DNA of 64,000 nt from Pseudomonas cremoris (GTDB lineage: Bacteria > Pseudomonadota > Gammaproteobacteria > Pseudomonadales > Pseudomonadaceae): contig NZ_JAAXCY010000001.1 in NCBI RefSeq assembly GCF_014230465.1, positions 62,001 to 126,000 of the forward strand. Reading direction: 5' to 3'. The translations under genes and the position numbers were made by a program. The notes beneath the pieces were generated by a model that did not search any database, had not been told where the DNA came from, and was given only the letters and a program-made list of their open reading frames with translations. This document shows positions 1-7,567 of the stretch, piece after piece; position 1 is the first letter of the stretch; every line of letters starts with the position of its first letter.

Positions 1-1
1 T

Positions 2-1105
2 TTCACCCCGGCGGACGCGCACAACTACTCGCGTACCAACACCGCAGGCTATGTGGATTTCAGCCAGAGCGTCACCGATAAGTGGGACGTCAGCCTGGCC
101 GGGCGTTTTGAGCACTACAGCGATTTTGGCGACACCGGCAGCGGTAAGTTCTCTACTCGCTATGCGTTCACTCCACAGTTCGCCATGCGCGGTACGGTGA
201 GCAACGGTTTCCGTGCGCCGTCCCTGCAACAGCAGTTCTATTCGTCGTCGCTGACGGCCTGGCGCACCAGCCCCCTCAACGGGCAATTGGAACAGGCCAC
301 CACGCGCTACGTGACGGTCAACGACGCCGCCGGCCAGGCGCTGGGCGCCAAGCAGCTCAAGCCTGAACGCTCGATGAACTACAGCCTCGGGTTTGTCGCC
401 ACGCCCACCGAGAACCTGGACGTCACCGTCGACCTGTACCAGATCGACATCAAGGACCGCATCCTGCAGACCAGTAACCTGCAAGGCACCGCCGTGTCCA
501 ATGTGCTCGCTGCCAACGGCCTGAACCCGAACCAGATCGTCTCGTACTTCGGCAACCTGGCCGACACCCGCACCCGTGGCATCGACCTGGTGGCGGACTA
601 TCGCTATGACTTGGGCCGCTACGGCAAGACCAAGTGGACCTTGCTCAGCAACCAGAGCCTGCAGACCATCGAGAAAATCAAGGAGCCGGCAGCGCTGGCC
701 GGTACCGGTGTCAGCGCCGTGGGCCGCGACCGCCAGGGCAACCTGACCTCGGCGTATCCGAAGAACACCACCTCGCTGAATGCCGCCTGGCAACTGGGGA
801 ATTTCGAGGTCAATCTCAAGGAAACCCGTTACTCCAAGGTCACCGGGCGCAACCAGATTGCGGCCAGCCGCGATGAAGTGGTCAAGCCAGCGTTCATTAC
901 CGACCTGAGCGTGGGTTACTGGTTGAGCGACACCGTGAAAGTCACCGTGGGCGGCGAGAACATCTTCGACAAACGCCCCGAGCAGTTGAATGACGAGGCC
1001 AAGCGCTTCTATTTCTTCCCCACCGACAACCCGACCTACAGCTGGTACTCGCCCTACGGCCTGGAAGGCGCGTACTACTTCGCTAAAGTCGACGTGAGCT
1101 GGTAA
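2..1105 (+). CDS. TonB-dependent outer-membrane receptor, C-terminal part (5' end outside window)
   Basis: The reading frame is already open at base 2 and runs 367 codons to a TAA, so the N-terminal signal, plug and first barrel strands lie upstream of the window. What remains is barrel: alternating aromatic and polar strands, the FRAPSL motif typical of TonB-dependent receptors, long loops, and a last strand ending in an aromatic residue (VDVSW) as outer-membrane barrels do. The ligand is unknown. Its TAA overlaps the ATG of the MFS transporter by one base, and the two genes after it encode a flavin oxidoreductase and an amidohydrolase. The receptor therefore probably imports the substrate of that pathway rather than acting as a generic siderophore receptor (inference). 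Confidence 0.9.
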   Translation, partial: FTPADAHNYSRTNTAGYVDFSQSVTDKWDVSLAGRFEHYSDFGDTGSGKFSTRYAFTPQFAMRGTVSNGFRAPSLQQQFYSSSLTAWRTSPLNGQLEQATTRYVTVNDAAGQALGAKQLKPERSMNYSLGFVATPTENLDVTVDLYQIDIKDRILQTSNLQGTAVSNVLAANGLNPNQIVSYFGNLADTRTRGIDLVADYRYDLGRYGKTKWTLLSNQSLQTIEKIKEPAALAGTGVSAVGRDRQGNLTSAYPKNTTSLNAAWQLGNFEVNLKETRYSKVTGRNQIAASRDEVVKPAFITDLSVGYWLSDTVKVTVGGENIFDKRPEQLNDEAKRFYFFPTDNPTYSWYSPYGLEGAYYFAKVDVSW

Positions 1106-2418
1106 TGACTAACTTCGAACGCCCGCAAGCTGCCTTCGACCAGCGCCTGTACCGCAAACTGGCGTGGCGGATCATGCCGTTCCTGTTCCTGTGCTTCGTG
1201 CTCAATTGGCTGGACCGGGTCAACATCAGCTTTGCGCACTTGCAGTTCAAGACCGACCTGAACATCAGCGACGCCACGTTCGGCATCATCGTCGGGGTGT
1301 TCTCCATCGGCTACCTGCTGTTCGAGATTCCCAGCAACCTGCTGCTGGAAAAGATCGGCGCAAAAAAAACCATGATGCGCATCATGGTGTTGTGGGGACT
1401 GGTGACCATCGCCACCGCGTTTGCCCAGACCCCGGCGCAGTTCTATGTGCTGCGGGTGTTGTTGGGGGCGGCCGAGGCCGGGTTCTTTCCGGGGGTGATC
1501 CTGTACCTCACCTACTGGTTCCCGGCCAGCCATCGGGCGCGCATCACCTCGCGCTTCATCATGGCGATTGCGGTGTGCGGGATCATCGGCGGGCCGCTGT
1601 CGACCAGCATCATGGGGCACTTCGCAGGCGTCGGCGGGTTTACCGGCTGGCAATGGCTGTTCGTGATCACCGGCATTCCGCCGGTGCTCGCGGGGTTGTT
1701 TGCCTGGTACTGGCTGGACGATAAACCGGCGTCGGCCAAGTGGCTGAGCGCGGATGAAAAAGCCGCCATCGAACGGGCCCTGGCCCATGAACGCCAGCAG
1801 CGAAAACCCGGCGGGCATACGCGTTTTGTCGAAGCGCTGAAGGACCGCAAGGTGTGGTTCATCACCCTGGCGTACTGCCTGACCATCATGTGCACCGGCA
1901 ACGTCACCAATATCTGGGCGCCGTCGATCATCCGTGATTCGGGAGTGAGCAACCTGGGGCAACTGGGCTTGCTGTCGGCCCTGCCCTACGTGGTTGGCGT
2001 GTGCGCAATGTTGTGGGCGTGCCGTCATTCGGATGTGCACCAGGAACGGCGTTGGCACTTCGCGTTGGGCGGCCTGACGGCGGCGTTGGCGATGCTGGTG
2101 CTGCCCAACTTCCTGTTCAGCCCGTATTCGGCGATTGCCGTGCTGACCCTGATGACCAGCGGCTACCTGGTGGCCACGGCGATTTTCTGGACCATCCCCA
2201 CGTACTACCTGTCGGACCACGCCAAGGCCGCTGGCCTGGCGCTGGTCAATTGCTGCGGGCAGATCAGCAGCCTGCTCACGCCGATCATGATCGGTGCGAT
2301 CAAGACCTCCACCGGCAGCATCAGCTTGGCGCTGTACATCGTCGCGGCGCTGGTGGCTGGCGGCACATTGATCCTGTTGTTCGGCGTTCCACGCAGCGCC
2401 CTGCGCGACGCTTCCTGA
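1105..2418 (+). CDS. MFS transporter, anion:cation symporter (ACS) type
   Basis: This 437-residue protein has about 12 hydrophobic segments in two halves separated by a charged central loop (around residues 205-235, rich in K, E and R). The start carries the ACS-family pattern: NWLDRVNISFA near residues 34-44 after the first membrane helix, then a conserved G-F-F-P-G segment in helix 4. Family members import organic anions such as aromatic acids, hexuronates or tartrate, driven by protons. The ATG shares one base with the stop of the TonB receptor, implying translational coupling. With the receptor it would form a two-membrane import route for the compound processed by the next two genes. Family call is secure; substrate unknown. 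Confidence 0.9.
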   Translation: MTNFERPQAAFDQRLYRKLAWRIMPFLFLCFVLNWLDRVNISFAHLQFKTDLNISDATFGIIVGVFSIGYLLFEIPSNLLLEKIGAKKTMMRIMVLWGLVTIATAFAQTPAQFYVLRVLLGAAEAGFFPGVILYLTYWFPASHRARITSRFIMAIAVCGIIGGPLSTSIMGHFAGVGGFTGWQWLFVITGIPPVLAGLFAWYWLDDKPASAKWLSADEKAAIERALAHERQQRKPGGHTRFVEALKDRKVWFITLAYCLTIMCTGNVTNIWAPSIIRDSGVSNLGQLGLLSALPYVVGVCAMLWACRHSDVHQERRWHFALGGLTAALAMLVLPNFLFSPYSAIAVLTLMTSGYLVATAIFWTIPTYYLSDHAKAAGLALVNCCGQISSLLTPIMIGAIKTSTGSISLALYIVAALVAGGTLILLFGVPRSALRDAS

Positions 2419-2438
2419 CCTTTTTGATGGACACTTCC

Positions 2439-3623
2439 ATGACCGATTACCTTGCCCTCGCCCACCAACTCGCCGCGCAGATCCAACCCGGTGCCGCCGA
2501 CCGCGACGCGGGGCGGATTTTGCCGTACGCCCAGCTCGACCTGATCCGCGAGTCGGGCCTGGGCGCCGCGCGGGTGCCCATCGAGTGGGGCGGCGGCGAC
2601 GTCAGCCAGCTGCAAGTAGCGCAGATTTTCATCACCCTGGCCAAGGCCGACCCGAGTGTGGCGCAGGCGTTGTTTCCGCACTTCGCGACTGTCGAGCATC
2701 TGCGCCTGATCGCCAACCCGGCACAGCAGCGCGAGTACCTCGGCGCGTTTGCCGAGCGCCAGTTGTCGTCGGGGGCGATTGCCGAACGTAGCGGCACCTT
2801 TCGCGGTGAGATCCACACGCGCCTGGAACGTCGCGGCGACCAACTGCTGCTCAACGGCAGCAAGTTCTACAGCACCGGGTGCCTGTTTGCCGACCTGCTG
2901 AAAATCCAGGCGGTGGACGAGGCCGGCAACGCGGTGTACGTGATGCTGCCCGCCGACACCGCCGGCATTACCCTGCTGGATGACTGGGACGGCATGGGCC
3001 AACGCGTTACCGCCAGCGGCAGCACCTTGCTGGAGAATGTGCCGGTGCGCCCGGAGCAGGTGATCCCTCTGGCGCAGTGGTACCAGCGCCGCAACTACAT
3101 CGGCGCCAGCGCGCAGTTGATCCACTGCGCCCTGGATGTCGGCATCGGCTTGGCGGCACTGGATGACGCAGTGGCGTGGGCACGCAGCGGTACGCGGCCA
3201 GTGCGGGAAAGTGGCGTGGACTCGGCACGCAACGATCCGTACATCCTGCACACCCTGGGCGACTTGGCGGCTCGCATTCACGGCGCCGAAGCGCTGGTGG
3301 AGAAAGCCGCCGGCGCGGTGGACCTGGCGGCGCGTACGCAGTTGCAAGGGTTGGCCGAGGGTGAGGAACTAGAAGCCATCCTGGTGAAGTCCTCGATTGC
3401 GGTGGCGGAAGCCAAAATTGCCTCGACCCGTGCTGCGTTGTTTGTGTGCGAGCGCCTGTATGAAGTCGGCGGCGCCGCTACCACCCAATCGCGCTACAAC
3501 TTCGACCGGCACTGGCGCAATGCGCGCACCCACACCACCCATGACGCCCTGGCCTACAAGTACAAAGCGATCGGCGACTACCTGCTGAACGCGAAAGCGC
3601 CACCGATCGCGTTTACTTACTGA
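2439..3623 (+). CDS. SfnB-like acyl-CoA dehydrogenase-fold flavin oxidoreductase
   Basis: The protein has 394 residues from the ATG at 2439; an in-frame ATG at 2427 is also possible, and neither has a strong ribosome site. The acyl-CoA dehydrogenase fold is present: helical N-domain, central beta domain with GSKFYSTG and LLDDWDGMGQRVTASGS, and helical C-domain. It resembles the SfnB/DszC branch, which uses reduced flavin on organosulfur compounds, rather than true acyl-CoA dehydrogenases. The gene lies between an MFS transporter and an amidohydrolase with short gaps (20 and 9 nt). A paralogue lies at 19853-21106. Monooxygenase action on a C-S or C-N bond is inferred; the exact reaction is unknown. 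Confidence 0.85.
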   Translation: MTDYLALAHQLAAQIQPGAADRDAGRILPYAQLDLIRESGLGAARVPIEWGGGDVSQLQVAQIFITLAKADPSVAQALFPHFATVEHLRLIANPAQQREYLGAFAERQLSSGAIAERSGTFRGEIHTRLERRGDQLLLNGSKFYSTGCLFADLLKIQAVDEAGNAVYVMLPADTAGITLLDDWDGMGQRVTASGSTLLENVPVRPEQVIPLAQWYQRRNYIGASAQLIHCALDVGIGLAALDDAVAWARSGTRPVRESGVDSARNDPYILHTLGDLAARIHGAEALVEKAAGAVDLAARTQLQGLAEGEELEAILVKSSIAVAEAKIASTRAALFVCERLYEVGGAATTQSRYNFDRHWRNARTHTTHDALAYKYKAIGDYLLNAKAPPIAFTY

Positions 3624-3632
3624 GCCCTGGCG

Positions 3633-4952
3633 ATGTCGAAGCTACCGATGTTCCTGCTGCTTCTGTCCGGCTCCGTGTCCGCCACCGAGCCTTGGAAGGA
3701 CCTGGATGCACAGATCAGCCAGGTATTGCCCGGCGTCATAGAACTGCGCCATGCCATTCACCAACAACCGGAGTTGGGCAATCGCGAGTTCCACACCAGT
3801 GAGCGTATCGCCCAGCGCCTGCGCGAACTGGGGTTGGAGGTGCAGACCGGCATCGCCCACACCGGAGTGATCGGTATTTTGCGCGGTGGCAAACCCGGCC
3901 CGGTGGTGGCGATTCGGGCGGAGCTGGATGCGCTGCCGTTGACCGAGCACACCGGGCTGCCCTACGCCTCGACGGTGCGCAGCAAAGATGAAGGCGGTGA
4001 CTTTCGCAGCCGGGGCAACGAGGTTGGGGTGATGCACGCCTGCGGCCACGATGCGCATATGGCGATGGCACTGGGGGTCGCCGAAGTGTTGGCGGCCCAT
4101 CGTGATCAACTGCCGGGCACGCTTAAATTGATCTTCCAGCCGGCCGAGGAAGGCCCGCCACTGGGCGAACAAGGCGGCGCGCAATTGATGATCAAGGAAG
4201 GCGCGCTGCAGAACCCGGTACCGGCGGTGATCTTTGGCATTCACGTGACAGCGGGGACAGCGGGCACCTTCACCCTCAGTCGGCAACGCACCACAGCAGC
4301 GGCGGACACCTTTGTCGCGCACATCATCGGTCGCCAGACCCACGCCGCGTTCCCGTGGACCGGCATCGACCCGGTGCCGGTGGCAGCCCAGGTGATCCTG
4401 GCGTGGCAGACCATTCCCAGCCGCCAGTCGAACCTCAGCCTGTTACCGGCGCCGGTGATTTCCGTGGGCCGCATCGAGGCCGGAGACCGGCACAACATCA
4501 TCCCCGCCGAGGTGCGCCTGGAAGGCTCGATTCGCACCGTCAGCGATGAACAGCGCGAGGACGTGCTGCACCGCATGACCCGCACCGCCGAGAAAATCGC
4601 CGAGGCCTCGGGGGCGTCGGCCAAGGTCGAATACCTGCCCGGAAACTACCGCGCCGGCTACAACAACACGGCGCTGGTGGACCAGTTGCTGCCGGTGCTG
4701 CAACAGGTGTCGACCACCCCGGTGCGCATCGACAACGGCACCTACGGTGCTGATGATTTCGCCGAGTACGCGCGCCGAGTGCCGGGGATATTCATGCGCA
4801 TGGGCGTGACGCCGCCCGCGCTGGAAGGCAAGACCGTCTGGCCGACGCACTCGCCGGGTTTCCAGGTGGATGACCCGAGCCTGGCCGTAGGCATTCGGGC
4901 GTTGAGCCGCATGACCTTGAGTTACATGGCAACCGCAGGTTCTGCTGAATAG
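3633..4952 (+). CDS. exported M20 (M20D) amidohydrolase / N-deacylase
   Basis: This 439-residue metal-dependent amidohydrolase resembles hippurate, IAA-amino-acid and N-acetyl-L,L-DAP deacylases. Visible metal ligands are RAELDALP (around D99), HACGHDAH (C137, H139) and QPAEEG (E172-E173). The first ~18 residues are a short positive end, a leucine-rich stretch and SVSA before TEP, which reads as a signal peptide, so the enzyme probably works in the periplasm. Most family members are cytoplasmic, which makes this noteworthy. It is the last gene of the + strand cluster, 9 nt after the SfnB-like gene. Its final 31 nt overlap the end of the convergent gene at 4922-5371. Removal of an N-acyl group from an imported amino-acid derivative is the likely role. 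Confidence 0.88.
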   Translation: MSKLPMFLLLLSGSVSATEPWKDLDAQISQVLPGVIELRHAIHQQPELGNREFHTSERIAQRLRELGLEVQTGIAHTGVIGILRGGKPGPVVAIRAELDALPLTEHTGLPYASTVRSKDEGGDFRSRGNEVGVMHACGHDAHMAMALGVAEVLAAHRDQLPGTLKLIFQPAEEGPPLGEQGGAQLMIKEGALQNPVPAVIFGIHVTAGTAGTFTLSRQRTTAAADTFVAHIIGRQTHAAFPWTGIDPVPVAAQVILAWQTIPSRQSNLSLLPAPVISVGRIEAGDRHNIIPAEVRLEGSIRTVSDEQREDVLHRMTRTAEKIAEASGASAKVEYLPGNYRAGYNNTALVDQLLPVLQQVSTTPVRIDNGTYGADDFAEYARRVPGIFMRMGVTPPALEGKTVWPTHSPGFQVDDPSLAVGIRALSRMTLSYMATAGSAE

Positions 4953-5371
4953 ATGATGGTTTGAGCGCTGTCGGGGGCGACGGATTGTCGGGTGAAGTAG
5001 GTGTCGCCTTCATCGGTCAGAATCTCGTAGTCGACTTTGCGCGTAGCGCTGGCGTGTTTGATGATCTTGAGCACACGCTGGAATTTCACACTTTGCGTGC
5101 CGTTCTGATTCGGACCGGTGAGGACGCTGACGCTCTGGAACCAACCGGCATGCTTCTTGTGGGTGACCAGGGCGCTGGTCATCGCTTCGAAGCGCTCAAG
5201 GCGGGTGAAGCCCCACAGGGTCTGTTCCTCGACGGTCGCATCCGGCGTGGCTGCACCGGTAAAGACGAAGAGGTTGATCGCCGGGCTGTCTTCGCAAAAG
5301 AAGTCGTAGGGGACCAGGCCGTCGACCATTTTCCTGCCGGACACGAAGCCCTTTTTATGCACCTGAAACAT
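4922..5371 (-). CDS. conserved hypothetical protein, 149 residues
   Basis: I do not recognise a family. The start is set at the ATG at 5371 because a perfect GGAGG lies 6 nt upstream; a GTG twelve bases further out has no such site. The protein is soluble, with no signal peptide or membrane segment, and has mixed alpha/beta composition with several aromatic residues (WGFTRLERFEAM). It lies 57 nt behind the sensor kinase on the same strand, so it may be the last gene of the two-component operon. Its 3' end overlaps the M20 amidohydrolase by 31 nt tail to tail, which could cause transcriptional interference. Confidence 0.7.
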   Translation of the reverse strand: MFQVHKKGFVSGRKMVDGLVPYDFFCEDSPAINLFVFTGAATPDATVEEQTLWGFTRLERFEAMTSALVTHKKHAGWFQSVSVLTGPNQNGTQSVKFQRVLKIIKHASATRKVDYEILTDEGDTYFTRQSVAPDSAQTIIYSAEPAVAM

Positions 5372-5428
5372 CGCCACCTCCACTCAATCAGTGATGGCAA
5401 GTCTAATCAGGCGTGACGTACAGGGCGG

Positions 5429-6712
5429 TCAAGCCAATGTAATGTCGTGTAAAGATCGCGCGCTGTGCAGGTTGATCTCAACCGTCAGACCACCGCCCAC
5501 CTCGTTGCGTGCGACGATGCTGCCGCCGTGCATTTGCACGGCCCTGGCCGCGATGGCCAGGCCCAGGCCGAAGCCTACGCTGGCATCGCCCACGCCGCGT
5601 TCGAAGGGGTGAAAGATGCTTTGCAGGCGGTCGTTTGCGACGCCTGGGCCTTGGTCGGTGATGCGCACGTTCAAACGGTTGCCTTCGGCGCTGGTCTGGG
5701 CCGATACCCGCACCGTGGAGTCCTGGCGGGTATAACGAACGGCGTTACGGATCACGTTTTCGAAACAGCGATACAGCAATTCGCCGCTGACACAGGCAAT
5801 AAACGGCGGGCAGGCTTGCAGCTCGACGCGACAGCCTTTGATCGTGGCTTCGAACTGAGCATCCTCGACAATCATTCTTAGCAATTCGACGATATCCAGA
5901 GACTCGCGCTCGATGCTTTCGGGCCGGCCCTGAAGACGTGCCAGGGTCAGTAACGCCTCAATCAGCGTGTCCATACGCTCGGATTCGCGCTCAATGCGTT
6001 CGAGCATTTCCACCCTTGTGCAATCCTGGCGAAACAAACCGATGGCCGCTTGAATGCGCGTCAGCGGGGAGCGCAGCTCATGAGAAATGTCATGCAACAA
6101 TTGTTGCTGGGCACTCACCAACACCTTCAATTGGTTGGCCATACGGTCGCAATCTTCGGCCAAGTCGACGATTTCATCGCGACGCTTGCCCATGGCGGGC
6201 TTGACTCGGGTTTCGAAGCGCCCCTGGGCAGCATCACTCATTGCACGGCGCAGGTGAGCCAGCGGCCACGCCAGGTAATAGGCCATGTAACCACTGAATA
6301 GCGCACTCATCACCGTACCAATGATCAGCGGGATCTCGTGCCAGGGCCGACCGGGGTCCTTGCCAGGTGCATGGGTGGAACGAATCGACAGCACCAGGCC
6401 TTCCTTGCTGATGACTGATCGTTCATGGGCCACGTGGGTAACCGGTGCCCCAACCAGCAGTTGGCCTGCACTGTCATAAACGCCGATTCCCTCGTCGGAC
6501 GGGCGCTCCCACACCGTAAGGAGCTCGCCAGCCGCCTCGATACCGAATTGCTGCAGTAACTTCTCCTCAGCCGACAGGATGGCTTCCACATGGGGGTCGT
6601 TCGGGCGGAAACGACCCAGCTCCAGAACGCCAATCCCCACCAGGAACGTCAACGTCGTGGCCAGCCAGAACGCCAGGAACAGTTTCCAGAACAACAAGCT
6701 GGGCTTGGTCAT
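5429..6712 (-). CDS. sensor histidine kinase, CpxA-like
   Basis: This 427-residue membrane kinase has TM1 at about residues 9-30, a periplasmic sensor loop at ~31-125, TM2 at ~127-149 and a HAMP linker at ~150-200. The H-box HDISHELRSPLTRI carries the phospho-accepting His at ~211. The ATPase domain shows the N-box (N319/N323), G1 DQGPGV (~353-358) and G2 GFGLGLAIA (~380). The overall plan is that of CpxA-type kinases. The ATG overlaps the stop of the response regulator by 4 nt (ATGA), so the two are co-translated. Divergent to the pair is a second bamA gene, which makes an envelope-stress signal a natural guess; that link is inference. Confidence 0.92.
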   Translation of the reverse strand: MTKPSLLFWKLFLAFWLATTLTFLVGIGVLELGRFRPNDPHVEAILSAEEKLLQQFGIEAAGELLTVWERPSDEGIGVYDSAGQLLVGAPVTHVAHERSVISKEGLVLSIRSTHAPGKDPGRPWHEIPLIIGTVMSALFSGYMAYYLAWPLAHLRRAMSDAAQGRFETRVKPAMGKRRDEIVDLAEDCDRMANQLKVLVSAQQQLLHDISHELRSPLTRIQAAIGLFRQDCTRVEMLERIERESERMDTLIEALLTLARLQGRPESIERESLDIVELLRMIVEDAQFEATIKGCRVELQACPPFIACVSGELLYRCFENVIRNAVRYTRQDSTVRVSAQTSAEGNRLNVRITDQGPGVANDRLQSIFHPFERGVGDASVGFGLGLAIAARAVQMHGGSIVARNEVGGGLTVEINLHSARSLHDITLA

Positions 6713-7392
6713 TCGGCAATCAACAAGTAACCGAGGCCGCGCACGCTCTGGATCCAGGCCTTGGCGTCCGGACGCGGCCCGAGCTTTTGCCGGATGCTGC
6801 TGATATGCACGTCGATGCGCCGGTCATAGCGGGTCAGCGGGCAACCGAGGGCGTTGAGCGACAGGTCCTTTTTGCTCACCACCTGGCCGGCGCTGCGGGC
6901 CAATTCTTCGAGCAAGCTGAATTCGGTGCTGGTCACGCCCAACTCGACGCCGTGCCACAGGGCCTGGCGCTTGCCGGGCCAGAGCACCAGCGCACCGGTC
7001 CTGATCTCTTCCGTGGTCGGCTGGCCCACCGGCTGCACCCTGCGCATGATCGCGCGCAGGCGTGCGACCAGTTCGCCAGGGGAGCTGGGCTTGGGCACGT
7101 AGTCATCGGCGCCGAGCTCAAGCCCGGTGATGCGGTCGATGTTATCGCCACGGGCGGTGAGCAACACCACCGGCACCTGGCTGACCGCACGGATGCGCCG
7201 CTGCACCTCGATACCCGAGCGTTTGGGCAGCATGACGTCCAGCACCACGACGCTGTAGCGCCCCGACAGCGCCTCGACCTCGCCCTCCTCGCCGGTGTGC
7301 ACAGCAGTCGCCGCAAAGCCTTCGCTGGCCAGGTATTGGCTCAGCATTGCAGTCAGTTCCTGGTCATCGTCAACCAACAGTACGGAAATCAT
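6709..7392 (-). CDS. OmpR-family response regulator, CpxR-like
   Basis: The protein has 227 residues. The receiver domain has an acidic cluster VDDD (residues 7-10), phospho-acceptor D52 in LDVMLP, T79 in LLTA and K101 in YVPKP. A C-terminal winged helix (from ~130) contains the recognition region YDRRIDVHISSIRQKLG, as in CpxR/OmpR proteins. It is first in the pair and overlaps the kinase gene by 4 nt. It is transcribed divergently from the bamA-like gene at 7568, with a 175-nt shared upstream region, so that gene is the obvious candidate target. I could not identify a convincing pair of CpxR boxes there by eye. Confidence 0.93.
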   Translation of the reverse strand: MISVLLVDDDQELTAMLSQYLASEGFAATAVHTGEEGEVEALSGRYSVVVLDVMLPKRSGIEVQRRIRAVSQVPVVLLTARGDNIDRITGLELGADDYVPKPSSPGELVARLRAIMRRVQPVGQPTTEEIRTGALVLWPGKRQALWHGVELGVTSTEFSLLEELARSAGQVVSKKDLSLNALGCPLTRYDRRIDVHISSIRQKLGPRPDAKAWIQSVRGLGYLLIAE

Positions 7393-7567
7393 CGCGGGCT
7401 CGTTAGTGGGGGCTGCGCATTATCAGCCTTGCGTGTGGGTTGCAGGCCAACCTTTACCTAACTTGACATTCGGTTAACCGCACCAAACGCCTGGCGCTCT
7501 TAAGCTGGATGTTCACCAGTCCGGCCGCGCCGGCGCTGCTTGTCGATGTGTTCTGGAAAAGATCTTG
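7393..7567. promoter_or_regulatory. divergent promoter region between CpxR-like regulator and bamA paralogue
   Basis: This 175-nt intergenic region is shared by the response-regulator operon (leftwards) and the bamA-like gene (rightwards). A consensus TTGACA lies at 7463-7468 on the + strand, but no good -10 hexamer sits 16-18 nt after it. GTTAACC (7473-7479) and TTTACCT (7453-7459) are the nearest things to OmpR/CpxR-type half sites. Weak evidence; the assignment rests mainly on gene layout. Confidence 0.35.

Noticed and set aside
1075..2220. 381-codon frame antisense to the MFS transporter
   Set aside because: Low-complexity R/Q/H-rich product and full overlap with a clear transporter gene.
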